Origin: Kiritimatiellia bacterium
GTDB taxonomy: Bacteria > Verrucomicrobiota > Kiritimatiellia > CAIVKH01
Direction of reading: 5' to 3'
Assembly (NCBI GenBank): GCA_025054615.1
Contig: JANWZO010000004.1
Location: 108,982-161,564 of the forward strand
Length of the DNA stretch: 52,583 nt
The number at the start of each line of letters is the position of its first letter. The stretch's first letter is position 1. The position numbers and the translations under genes are program-made. A model generated the notes under the pieces. The model did no database searches and had not been told where the DNA came from. It saw only the letters and a program-made list of their open reading frames with translations. Positions 46,500 through 52,583 of the stretch are shown piece after piece.

Positions 46500-47288
46500 T
46501 CAATCCTCCTCGGCGATCATAACGCGAATACCTTTTGCACGCAGCGATTTTATAAACGACGGGTCCGCACCGGCGTCGGTGATCAACACGTCGAAATCTT
46601 CAATTTTTCCCGCATTTGAAAATGACGTCTTTCCGATTTTCCCGCTGTCAGCCAGCACGACCACCTCGTGAGCGCGGCGCATCGCCTCTCGCTTTGTGAA
46701 CGCCTCGTTGGCGTCGGTGGTCGTGAGGCCCTCTTCAATCGACAGGCCGATCGTGCCCATGAAGGCTCGATCCACCCGTAGATGGGCAAGGAGCGGTTGC
46801 GTGAGCGGACCCACGAGTGTCTGGCTCAGCCGACGCAACTCACCGCCGATGAGGATCACGCGCGGACCCTGGCCCGACAGCTCGACGGCCGCGCGCAGTG
46901 AATTGGTGACCACGGTCACGTTCGCGCGGTCGCGTAGCAGGCGCGCCAACTCGAGCACCGTGCTGCCGCCGTCGAGGTAAATCGTCTCACTTGGCCGGAT
47001 CAGGCGAAGGGCAGCTTTCGCGATAGCCCTCTTTTCCCGCGAGCGAATGGCCGCCTTGTCATCAAAGAGAGGCTCGTCCACCGGGAGCTCCGCACTCACC
47101 GCACCGCCGTGGACCCGCCGGATATGTCCGGCCGCTTCCAATGTTTCGAGGTCCCTCCGCGCCGTAGCGGGCGAAATCCCCAGCGCACGGACGATTTCTT
47201 CGACACGCGCAGCCCCCCGCTGGCGGATGAACGCACGCAACCGCTGGTGCCGTTCCCATGCCAAATCGCGCTGACCCGAATTGATCAT
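46500..47288 (-). CDS. DeoR-family transcriptional regulator
   Basis: A 262-residue repressor-type protein. The N-terminal winged helix-turn-helix is AARVEEIVRALGISPATARRDLETLEAAG (about residues 26-54, quoted here as AARVEEIVRALGIS then PATARRDLETLE). The C-terminal DeoRC sensor domain has IYLDGGSTVLELARLL near 102, NSLRAAVEL near 127, FMGTIGLSIEEGLTTTDANE near 174, and ADSGKIGKTSF near 210. Such proteins sense phosphorylated sugars. It is first in the operon with E2, E3 and E1, and its ATG lies inside a phased repeat array, so autoregulation is likely. No ribosome-binding site is seen. Confidence 0.93.
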   Translation of the reverse strand: MINSGQRDLAWERHQRLRAFIRQRGAARVEEIVRALGISPATARRDLETLEAAGHIRRVHGGAVSAELPVDEPLFDDKAAIRSREKRAIAKAALRLIRPSETIYLDGGSTVLELARLLRDRANVTVVTNSLRAAVELSGQGPRVILIGGELRRLSQTLVGPLTQPLLAHLRVDRAFMGTIGLSIEEGLTTTDANEAFTKREAMRRAHEVVVLADSGKIGKTSFSNAGKIEDFDVLITDAGADPSFIKSLRAKGIRVMIAEED

Positions 47289-47326
47289 TTGTGAGCGATA
47301 TTGAGCACTATTGATCGATTGTCAAC
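47281..47326. promoter_or_regulatory. Phased direct-repeat operator array of the DeoR operon
   Basis: Read on the plus strand, five hexamers recur every 10 bp: TTGATC (47281), GTGAGC (47291), TTGAGC (47301), TTGATC (47311), GTCAAC (47321), consensus TTGAKC. A weaker CTGACC continues the phase at 47271. DeoR-family operators are often direct repeats spaced by one helical turn. The array covers the promoter region and the regulator's own start codon at 47286-47288. Confidence 0.7.
47297..47325 (-). promoter_or_regulatory. Putative promoter of the DeoR-E2-E3-E1 operon
   Basis: A perfect -35 TTGACA (plus 47320-47325) is followed after 17 bp by a weak -10 AATATC (47297-47302). The promoter lies inside the repeat array, so bound regulator would block it. 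Predicted transcription would begin next to the ATG. Confidence 0.45.
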
Positions 47327-47536
47327 AAAATTTTTTGCACACCTGACCCTCAGACGGGGAAGATCAAGCGGCATCGGCCACGCCGGGGCGAAGCCGCTGG
47401 GTGGAGGATTGGCGCCGCAAAACCGCACAGAAGAAGGCGGCTGTAAAACCGATACCTTCGCCGGAGGCGAAACCGGCCGGGTGTGAAATCGCTCGATGCC
47501 GAGTGCGCGGGCAGGGCCGCGCGTGCAAAACGGGGT

Positions 47537-48550
47537 TCAGGCGAGGCGAACTTTCGGCTTCTCGCCGGCGCCCCGGATGTTGTCGAATTCCTGCTTGAGA
47601 CGGATGAACCGCTCGTTGAGTTCGCGGTGCTGGGTTACCAGAAAGCGAAAATCGTCATTTTTCTGATCGAGCTGACGCCGTGCATTCTGCAGTTCTGTTT
47701 TGAGCTGCTCGATTTGTTTTTCGAACTCCGCTTGGCGGGATTCAGCCGCTTTCCGCTCGGCGGCAAGTTCTTTTTCGAGCGACTCGCTGCGTTGCATCTG
47801 TTCGTCCACCTGCGCCAACAGCCGCTCGCACCGTTTTGTGAGGTCGCGTATGTCGCGTTCATGAGCGGCCGACGCCACTTTGTCCGCTGAGGCGGTGGCA
47901 GCGGTGCGGGCGCTGACCTCCGCCAAAATATGAAGGCGCCGAATTTCTTCGCGCGCCAGCCGCAATTCCTCTTCCAGCAGCGCCGCACGGGTGCCCTCTT
48001 CCCGGGCGCGGGTGCGGAGGGATTCGGCTTCCGCCCGCACATCGCTGAGTTCGCGTTCCAGCGCCGCTATGCGGTCGGGCAACGCCCTCGCGTCCTCGGG
48101 GGCAGACCGGCCACCGGCCCCTTCTGCCGCAGCCACAGCAGGCAGCTTGGCGCCGGCTTGCGCGTTTTCTGACCGACCTTGCGACGCTGGGAGTTCCGTA
48201 TTCGCGGACCTCTCGCTGAGGCGCCGCAAGCATTCGCGAGCGATGACGCACGCGATCGGGGCAGGCTCTCCTCCAGCCGCGTGAACGAGGAACTCCTGGC
48301 CGGTGAGGGCGCCATCCTGTAGCAACTCGGCGAAGGCGAGGATATGCAGAGGTCCGATCGCGGCTTCACCATCCTGCATAAGCAACCACTCCATTTCGAG
48401 GGCGGCAACGCTCGGCGCGGGGCGCCAATCGCCACCCTCTTCGGCAACCTGGTCATCGGCAGCAATGCGGCCCTCGGCCGCCCATCGGCGCAAGACCTCC
48501 AGTGGCGCGGGACCGTAAACAGAGCCATCCGGTTTCTGGACCCTCCACAT
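47537..48550 (-). CDS. GYF_2-domain coiled-coil protein
   Basis: A 337-residue protein. Residues 1-45 match a GYF_2 domain (WRVQKPDGSVYGPAPLEVLR, then WAAEGRIAADDQVAEEGGDW), possibly followed by a second degenerate copy (WLLMQDGEAAIGPLHILAFA, near residue 55). Residues about 160-330 form a long coiled coil rich in Glu, Arg, Leu and Ala. GYF-type domains bind proline-rich peptides. The gene is 6 nt downstream of the LysM lipoprotein. There is no signal peptide, so it is probably cytoplasmic. The function is unknown. Confidence 0.8.
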   Translation of the reverse strand: MWRVQKPDGSVYGPAPLEVLRRWAAEGRIAADDQVAEEGGDWRPAPSVAALEMEWLLMQDGEAAIGPLHILAFAELLQDGALTGQEFLVHAAGGEPAPIACVIARECLRRLSERSANTELPASQGRSENAQAGAKLPAVAAAEGAGGRSAPEDARALPDRIAALERELSDVRAEAESLRTRAREEGTRAALLEEELRLAREEIRRLHILAEVSARTAATASADKVASAAHERDIRDLTKRCERLLAQVDEQMQRSESLEKELAAERKAAESRQAEFEKQIEQLKTELQNARRQLDQKNDDFRFLVTQHRELNERFIRLKQEFDNIRGAGEKPKVRLA

Positions 48551-48556
48551 GGCGAG

Positions 48557-49168
48557 CTAAGGCTTGGCGGGGATAAAAAGCTTTTGGCCGACGCGAAGCG
48601 AATTCGGATTCGAAAGGTTGTTCGCCTCGACGATCTCGCGGACAGACACGCCATAGGCCGCCGCGATGGCCGAAAGGGACTGGCCCGCCTCGACCACATG
48701 CTCATAGCCCTCCTGCGCGCCGCCGCGTCGCACAGCAGAGGGGGTGGGCGCGGATGCGGTACGGGGCCGTGTTGCCGTTTGAGAGGCGAGGAGTTGGCTG
48801 ATGCGGGCCGTGAGTGTGTCGATAATCTCCTTGCGGTCTCGCTCTCGGGCGGCGTCGATGTTGCGTAACTGCGCCTCGAGTGCGCCCATTCGCTGTTGAA
48901 GGGCCTGAATATCGGCCGTGGAGGGGCCCGCCGGCGCCGCGCGCAGTGCGTCCACGGCCCGGGCCAGCCGATCGATCTCCAATTCCATGCCCTCCAACTG
49001 TCCCTTGAGTCGTCGGTTCTCTTCCTGGAGGGCCATCAGATCCTGCTGCAGGGCGAGCTCCGTCGCCGAGGGCTGACCGGCGCCATCGGTCACCAAGCAA
49101 CCTGACGTAAGCGAAAGCGCCAGCGTGGCGGCCGTTGCCTGCACGAGAAGAGGGATTGCTCGGGACAT
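48557..49168 (-). CDS. LysM-domain coiled-coil lipoprotein
   Basis: A 203-residue envelope protein. Signal and lipobox LALSLTSGC end at Cys24; a coiled-coil region covers about residues 38-125 (QEENRRLKGQLEGMELEIDR and neighbours); a C-terminal LysM domain (HVVEAGQSLSAIAAAYGVSV, near 157-200) binds peptidoglycan. The layout resembles lipoproteins that link membrane and cell wall. The start is the ATG at 49166-49168; another ATG 12 nt earlier (49180) is possible. It is divergent from the amidohydrolase gene. Confidence 0.86.
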   Translation of the reverse strand: MSRAIPLLVQATAATLALSLTSGCLVTDGAGQPSATELALQQDLMALQEENRRLKGQLEGMELEIDRLARAVDALRAAPAGPSTADIQALQQRMGALEAQLRNIDAARERDRKEIIDTLTARISQLLASQTATRPRTASAPTPSAVRRGGAQEGYEHVVEAGQSLSAIAAAYGVSVREIVEANNLSNPNSLRVGQKLFIPAKP

Positions 49169-49244
49169 ATCCGGATGCATAATCCATTGCCCCAGTAGCC
49201 TCAAGGAAAACTCATTCCTGCAGACAGGGTCAATCGCGCACGCC

Positions 49245-50570
49245 ATGGCATCCACCATCCTGATCAAAAATGCGCTGATTTTGACATCAGCCGACGCTGA
49301 ACCGATCGAACGCGGCTCCGTGCTCGTCAGGCAGGGTCGCATCGCCAGGGTCGGTCGGTTCATCGCCCGGGCCGACATGACGATCGATGCCGAGGGGGGA
49401 CTGCTGATGCCCGGGTTAATCCAAGGCCACATCCACTTGTGCCAGACGCTGTTTCGCGGCCTCGGAGAGGATATGGCCCTTCTGCCCTGGTTGCGGAACG
49501 TGATCTGGCCGCTCGAGGCGGTGCACGACGAGGAGTCGATCTACCTCTCCGCCTTGCTGAGCTGCGCCGAGCTGATCAAAAGCGGAACGACAGCCTTCCT
49601 CTCGATCGAGACCGTCCGCCATACGCGACACGTGCTCCGAGCCGTTCATGAAGCGGGGATGGCCGGGGTCATCGGCCACTGTTTGATGGACGAAACCGGC
49701 GGATACGACCCACTTGCGGTGGACATCGAGGATGCCCTCGCCGACCTCGACGTCCTCCGTGACGAGTGGGAGGGGCACCCGCGGATCCGGCTGGCGGTGG
49801 CGCCGCGCTTTGCGCTGAGCTGCTCCGCGCGAAACATGCGCCTGGCCGCGGAGTATGCTCGCGAGAACGGGCTACGGCTGCACACCCACTCTTCGGAGCA
49901 AATCGAGGAGGTCGAACTGGTGCGGACGCGCACGGGGCTGCCGAACATCGAATACCTGCATTCAGTGGGCCTGACCGGCCCGGATGTCGGACTCGCCCAT
50001 TGCGTCCACACCGAGCCGCACGAGCGGGACATCCTTCGCGAAACCGGGACCAGCGTATTGCATTGCCCCTCCGCGAACCTGAAACTCGGTTCAGGAATCG
50101 CGCCGATTCCGGAGTATCTCCAGATGGGCATCAACGTCGCGCTCGGAGCCGACGGCGCGCCCTGCAACAATCGGCTCGACCCATTTCTTGAAATGCGCGA
50201 GGCGGGACTCCTCCAGAAGATCCGCCTCGGTCCGGCCGCGCTGCCCGCGCGAGAGATCGTGCGGATGGCCACGGAGGGCGGTGCCCGTGCCCTGGGGTGG
50301 CAGGATGAAATGGGTACCCTCGAGGTGGGAAAACGCGCGAATCTGATCCTCGTCGACCCAGCCGGTGTCTCGGCCTTGCCCTCGGCGGATCCGCTGACCA
50401 ATCTCGTGTATTCTCACGCTGCATCCGACGTGCGGATGACCATGGTCGACGGCCGGATTTTGTATGAGGATGGCGAGCTGACGACGATTGACGAGGAACG
50501 GCTTCGCGACGCCGTTCTCCGCGCCCGGGCCCGGCTGATGAGGAAAGCGGGGCTCCAACCGCCGGACTGA
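49245..50570 (+). CDS. ATZ/TRZ-type amidohydrolase (deaminase)
   Basis: A 441-residue metal-dependent amidohydrolase starting MASTILIKNALILTSADAEP. Metal-site segments are PGLIQGHIHLCQTLFRGLG near residue 58 (HIH), LRLHTHSSEQIEE near 210, VGLAHCVHTEP near 247, and NVALGADGAPCNN near 300 (catalytic Asp). The SGTTAF...HTR layout and the HSSE element match the guanine/SAH/5'-methylthioadenosine deaminase branch. Substrate remains open among adenosine-like compounds, guanine and triazines. It is divergent from the LysM lipoprotein gene and ends 64 bp before the convergent lexA. Confidence 0.9.
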   Translation: MASTILIKNALILTSADAEPIERGSVLVRQGRIARVGRFIARADMTIDAEGGLLMPGLIQGHIHLCQTLFRGLGEDMALLPWLRNVIWPLEAVHDEESIYLSALLSCAELIKSGTTAFLSIETVRHTRHVLRAVHEAGMAGVIGHCLMDETGGYDPLAVDIEDALADLDVLRDEWEGHPRIRLAVAPRFALSCSARNMRLAAEYARENGLRLHTHSSEQIEEVELVRTRTGLPNIEYLHSVGLTGPDVGLAHCVHTEPHERDILRETGTSVLHCPSANLKLGSGIAPIPEYLQMGINVALGADGAPCNNRLDPFLEMREAGLLQKIRLGPAALPAREIVRMATEGGARALGWQDEMGTLEVGKRANLILVDPAGVSALPSADPLTNLVYSHAASDVRMTMVDGRILYEDGELTTIDEERLRDAVLRARARLMRKAGLQPPD

Positions 50571-50634
50571 CGGCGTTCAACATCTCTGGGGCGCAGCGCG
50601 GCGCCGGCGCCGGCGGCGAGCCCAGCGAAACTGC

Positions 50635-51222
50635 TCAATCGTATCGGCGCACGACCCCTCGGACGATGCCACCGATTACGAGGGAGTGTTTGGGCCGGAT
50701 AAACGAGTATTTTTTGTTCGCCGGATCCAACCGCACCCCGGCGCGGTCTTTGTGGTAATATTTCAAGGTCCACTCGCCGTCCACCTGCGCCACGACAATC
50801 TGGCCGTTCCGGGGCGTTCCCCCTTTTTCAACGAGGACAATGTCGCCCGGGTGAATGCCGGCATCGATCATCGAGTCACCGGTCACGGTGAGCAGGTAGG
50901 TCGCCTCGGGCCGTCGGATCAGGTACTCGTCGAGGCTGAGAACATCGACTAGTTCCTCTTCCGCCGGAGAGGGGAAGCCGGCCTGCACAGTGCCGAGAAG
51001 TTTGACGACGCCAGTGAGTTTCCGCGTCGGCGCCATGTGTCCCTGGCTGTCCTGCAGAATGAACCCACCTTCGACGAGTTTGCGGACCAGCCCGGCAACA
51101 GAGTTAGTGGAGCGGTACCCGAACAGGGTGAGCATCTCACGGTAGGTCGGCATCCGGCGTTCGCGATGGAGGAACAGCCGCAGTTGTTGGATCTTTGCGT
51201 TGAGATTCATGGTCCTCGGCAT
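50635..51222 (-). CDS. lexA: LexA-family SOS repressor
   Basis: A 195-residue self-cleaving repressor. The N-terminal winged helix (QQLRLFLHRERRMPTYREML to about residue 60) binds DNA. The cleavage site is Ala-Gly in VQAGFPSPAEEE near residue 85, the catalytic Ser is in TGDSMIDAGIHPGD near 118, and the Lys in EWTLKYYHKD near 155. The ATG at 51220-51222 has GAGG about 7 nt upstream; the longer frame to 51369 crosses its own operators. Two GAAC-N4-GTTC-type boxes lie just upstream, so autoregulation is expected. It controls the DNA damage response. Confidence 0.95.
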   Translation of the reverse strand: MPRTMNLNAKIQQLRLFLHRERRMPTYREMLTLFGYRSTNSVAGLVRKLVEGGFILQDSQGHMAPTRKLTGVVKLLGTVQAGFPSPAEEELVDVLSLDEYLIRRPEATYLLTVTGDSMIDAGIHPGDIVLVEKGGTPRNGQIVVAQVDGEWTLKYYHKDRAGVRLDPANKKYSFIRPKHSLVIGGIVRGVVRRYD

Positions 51223-51239
51223 GGAGCACCTCGCATTCT

Positions 51240-51273
51240 GAACAGGTGATCCCATAATACTGAACAAATGTTC
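51240..51273. promoter_or_regulatory. Two LexA boxes and the lexA promoter
   Basis: A perfect palindrome GAACAAATGTTC (51262-51273) and an imperfect GAACAGGTGATC (51240-51251) are 22 bp apart, two helical turns. The form GAAC-N4-GTTC is the Gram-positive/PVC-type SOS box. On the minus strand -35 TTGAAA (51276-51281) and -10 TATTAT (51254-51259), spaced 16 bp, bracket the perfect box. Confidence 0.85.
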
Positions 51274-51525
51274 CTTTTCAAGGCAAAACTTGGCGGTGTC
51301 ATAACTCAAAATGTCCCCTTGCGAACTCGGTAGAAATAACCCACGGCGGTGAAGGGAGGACCGCTGCAATGGGAGGAACTTTAAAAGAGCCAGAACAAGC
51401 GAACGAGGTTAGAGGTCAACGGGCGGCTCCATCGGGGATACAAGGGGCACGCTCCACAGCATGCCCCTTTATTACAAATGAATTTTCCATTCAGCGTGGG
51501 ACCTCCCATCTAAACGTGGACGTCT
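51274..51525. other. Region between the lexA promoter and the REP-like repeat
   Basis: A plus-strand frame begins with an ATG at 51369, with GGGAGG 9 nt upstream, but it crosses a terminator at 51442-51470 and then a repeat, so it is not annotated as a gene. A short RNA between the lexA operator and the terminator is possible. Nothing else was recognised. Confidence 0.4.
51442..51473 (+). terminator. Rho-independent terminator
   Basis: A strong hairpin: AAGGGGCACGC (51442-51452), loop TCCACA, GCATGCCCCTT (51459-51469) with one mismatched pair, then the T-rich TATT. It terminates plus-strand transcription; no annotated gene precedes it on this strand except the distant amidohydrolase. Confidence 0.7.
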
Positions 51526-51584
51526 TGGAGGGCGCGGTTCCACCCGCGACGCGGATTTCGGTCGGGGTGGAACCCGACCCTCCA
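51526..51584. repeat. 59-bp REP-like inverted repeat
   Basis: Two 20-nt arms, 51526-51545 and 51565-51584, pair over TGGAGGG and GGTTCCACCC with a 3-nt internal mismatch (CGC opposite CGA), leaving a 19-nt loop. It resembles a repetitive extragenic palindrome. It lies just past the end of the TSP3-repeat gene. Confidence 0.8.
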
Positions 51585-51603
51585 GGTTCTTCACACCCCC
51601 GTC

Positions 51604-52278
51604 CTAGGGCACCACCTCGACGTGGTAAAACTCCGCAGGCACCGCCGTCGCATCCGTCACGCTGTTCGTCACCTCATACCACGGCGCCACCCCACCCCCC
51701 ACCGTGTTGCTGAAGATCACCTCATGAGCCGACAACAGCAGGTTCGTCCGCGCCTTCACCACATACTTCCTCTCATGGTTCCCTCGCGCCTGCCAAAACA
51801 CCTGCCGACCGCCGCCCCCCTCCGCAATCTGAACAATCCGCAAATACAAATTCGAATTATTCGGATTGCTCCCACTCAGCGATTCGACCCCATCGCTCAT
51901 CCCATCCCCATCGCTGTCCGAATTGTTATGGTCCGTCACCGTGTTCGGCGAAAAACCGGTGCCTTCCAGTTCCGTCACATCCGCCAGCCCGTCGTTGTCG
52001 TTATCCAGATCAACCTCATCCGGCAACCCGTCGCCATCAGTGTCTTTTCCCGGTTGCATTGCAAAGGTCTGCAAATAGCCCGCAAAGTTCGCCGTCGCGC
52101 CCGCCCAGGAAATCCGAATCCCGCCTGGCTGCGCGCCCGAGCTCCAATGGGTGTAGGGCCCGCCGGTCGAGCGATCCCCGAACCCGTCATGCACTGTGCT
52201 GCGATGGGAGTATTGGGCCGACGAGTCCAGCGAGGACATCGCCAAAAACCCGAGACCGAAAAGGACCGAGCGATTCAT
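51604..52278 (-). CDS. Secreted thrombospondin type 3 repeat protein
   Basis: A 224-residue exported protein. The signal peptide is MNRSVLFGLGFLAMSSLDSS, probably cleaved before AQ. The middle (about residues 78-135) has calcium-binding TSP3-like repeats: DTDGDGLPDEVDLDNDNDGL and NSDSDGDGMSDGVE. The C-terminal part (about residues 150-224) is beta-rich, perhaps a PEP-CTERM-like or adhesion module, but no sorting signal is clear. AAGGAGGTG lies 5-6 nt before the ATG. It follows the S74 gene by 18 bp on the same strand. Likely a surface or extracellular protein. Confidence 0.85.
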   Translation of the reverse strand: MNRSVLFGLGFLAMSSLDSSAQYSHRSTVHDGFGDRSTGGPYTHWSSGAQPGGIRISWAGATANFAGYLQTFAMQPGKDTDGDGLPDEVDLDNDNDGLADVTELEGTGFSPNTVTDHNNSDSDGDGMSDGVESLSGSNPNNSNLYLRIVQIAEGGGGRQVFWQARGNHERKYVVKARTNLLLSAHEVIFSNTVGGGVAPWYEVTNSVTDATAVPAEFYHVEVVP

Positions 52279-52296
52279 GGCGCACCTCCTTGAAAA

Positions 52297-52583
52297 TCAA
52301 TACGCCCCGTTTTGTTGGCTCGAAAGCCGTTTCTCGAGTTCCTCGATCCGGCGACGCAAATCCTCGTTCTCTTGCGCGATTCGCTCATTTTCCTTTGCGA
52401 GCGCCTGCACCGCGGCGAAGAGCACGCCGTCGGCGTCGAGTGTGTTGATCGTCTTGTCATCCCCCAGGCCAAACGCCGCCTGAAAATCCTGCGCCATCGG
52501 CCCGATGTATCGCCGGTCGTTCGGATCCGCCTTGTATTCCCACGACGACAACGGCAACGTCTTTACCCCCTCCAGCACCTTCT
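52297..52583 (-). CDS. S74 chaperone-domain protein (partial, 3' end)
   Basis: The last 95 codons of a gene whose 5' part lies beyond the window. The sequence KTLPLSSWEYKADPNDRRYI, then GPMAQDFQAAFGLGDD, matches the S74 intramolecular chaperone (tail-spike/endosialidase) domain, which trimerises and often cuts itself off. A C-terminal coiled coil follows (AKENERIAQENEDLRRRIEE). The upstream part would probably hold a repetitive beta-structured surface module. It is followed after 18 bp by the TSP3-repeat gene, so the two may form a surface-protein unit. Confidence 0.88.
   Translation of the reverse strand, partial: KVLEGVKTLPLSSWEYKADPNDRRYIGPMAQDFQAAFGLGDDKTINTLDADGVLFAAVQALAKENERIAQENEDLRRRIEELEKRLSSQQNGAY

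Noticed and set aside
51369-51713. 114-codon plus-strand frame
   Set aside because: It runs through a terminator and a repeat and then over the TSP3 gene.

Overview
This window looks like chromosomal DNA from a GC-rich bacterium with an outer membrane. The envelope evidence is two lipoproteins with clear lipoboxes, a TonB/ExbB/ExbD-type energy-coupling operon, a small predicted beta-barrel, and Asp23/AmaP envelope proteins. Several traits together suggest the PVC group, most likely Verrucomicrobiota or Kiritimatiellota: a secreted serpin, a thrombospondin-type-3-repeat protein beside an S74-chaperone protein, a DUF2934 protein with an Ala/Pro/Lys tail, and REP-like and TTCCA/TGGAA palindromes between genes. 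This placement is inferred from gene content and not proven. No integrase, transposase, CRISPR array or plasmid function was seen, so this is housekeeping and envelope DNA and not a mobile island.

Layout. 1-2.3 kb: 5' part of a PotA-like ABC ATPase, then argS. 2.5-3.4 kb: DUF2934 protein and a tRNA-Leu(UAA). 3.5-12.3 kb: a MATE exporter, then on the minus strand an apparent long unit running TPR protein > ExbB > ExbD > TonB-like > 78-residue membrane zinc ribbon > hisD > hisC. 12.4-18.1 kb: uvrA, an exported serpin, and the plus-strand pair prmA and a membrane protein. 18.2-20.5 kb: ferritin-like protein > EboB-like hydrolase > EboC-like prenyltransferase. 20.7-26.7 kb: two family-2 glycosyltransferases flanking two large polytopic membrane proteins. 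26.9-28.6 kb: ilvD, then about 0.8 kb without a convincing gene.

29.4-33.8 kb: accB > accC > Asp23 > AmaP > gmhA-like SIS > PfkB kinase. 34-37 kb: cysS > tmk > holB. 37.1-40.0 kb (plus strand): RlmL-like methyltransferase > LysM amidase > DUF547 lipoprotein, facing an outer-membrane protein > VanZ pair. 41.3-47.3 kb: a complete 2-oxoacid dehydrogenase complex in the order DeoR regulator > E2 > E3 > fused E1. 47.5-50.6 kb: LysM lipoprotein > GYF/coiled-coil protein, divergent from an ATZ/TRZ amidohydrolase. 50.6-51.3 kb: LexA with two GAAC-N4-GTTC operators. 51.4-52.6 kb: a terminator, a 59-bp REP-like palindrome, a TSP3-repeat protein and a truncated S74 protein.

The genes are packed tightly. 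About a dozen neighbouring pairs share 4-nt start/stop overlaps (ATGA, GTGA or TTGA), which defines operons and fixes many starts. The best candidates for something little described are the DeoR operon with its 10-bp-phased operator array, the two-gene ebo-like cluster with a ferritin-like partner, the zinc-ribbon protein coupled to the TonB system, and the acc-Asp23-AmaP synteny in a diderm.
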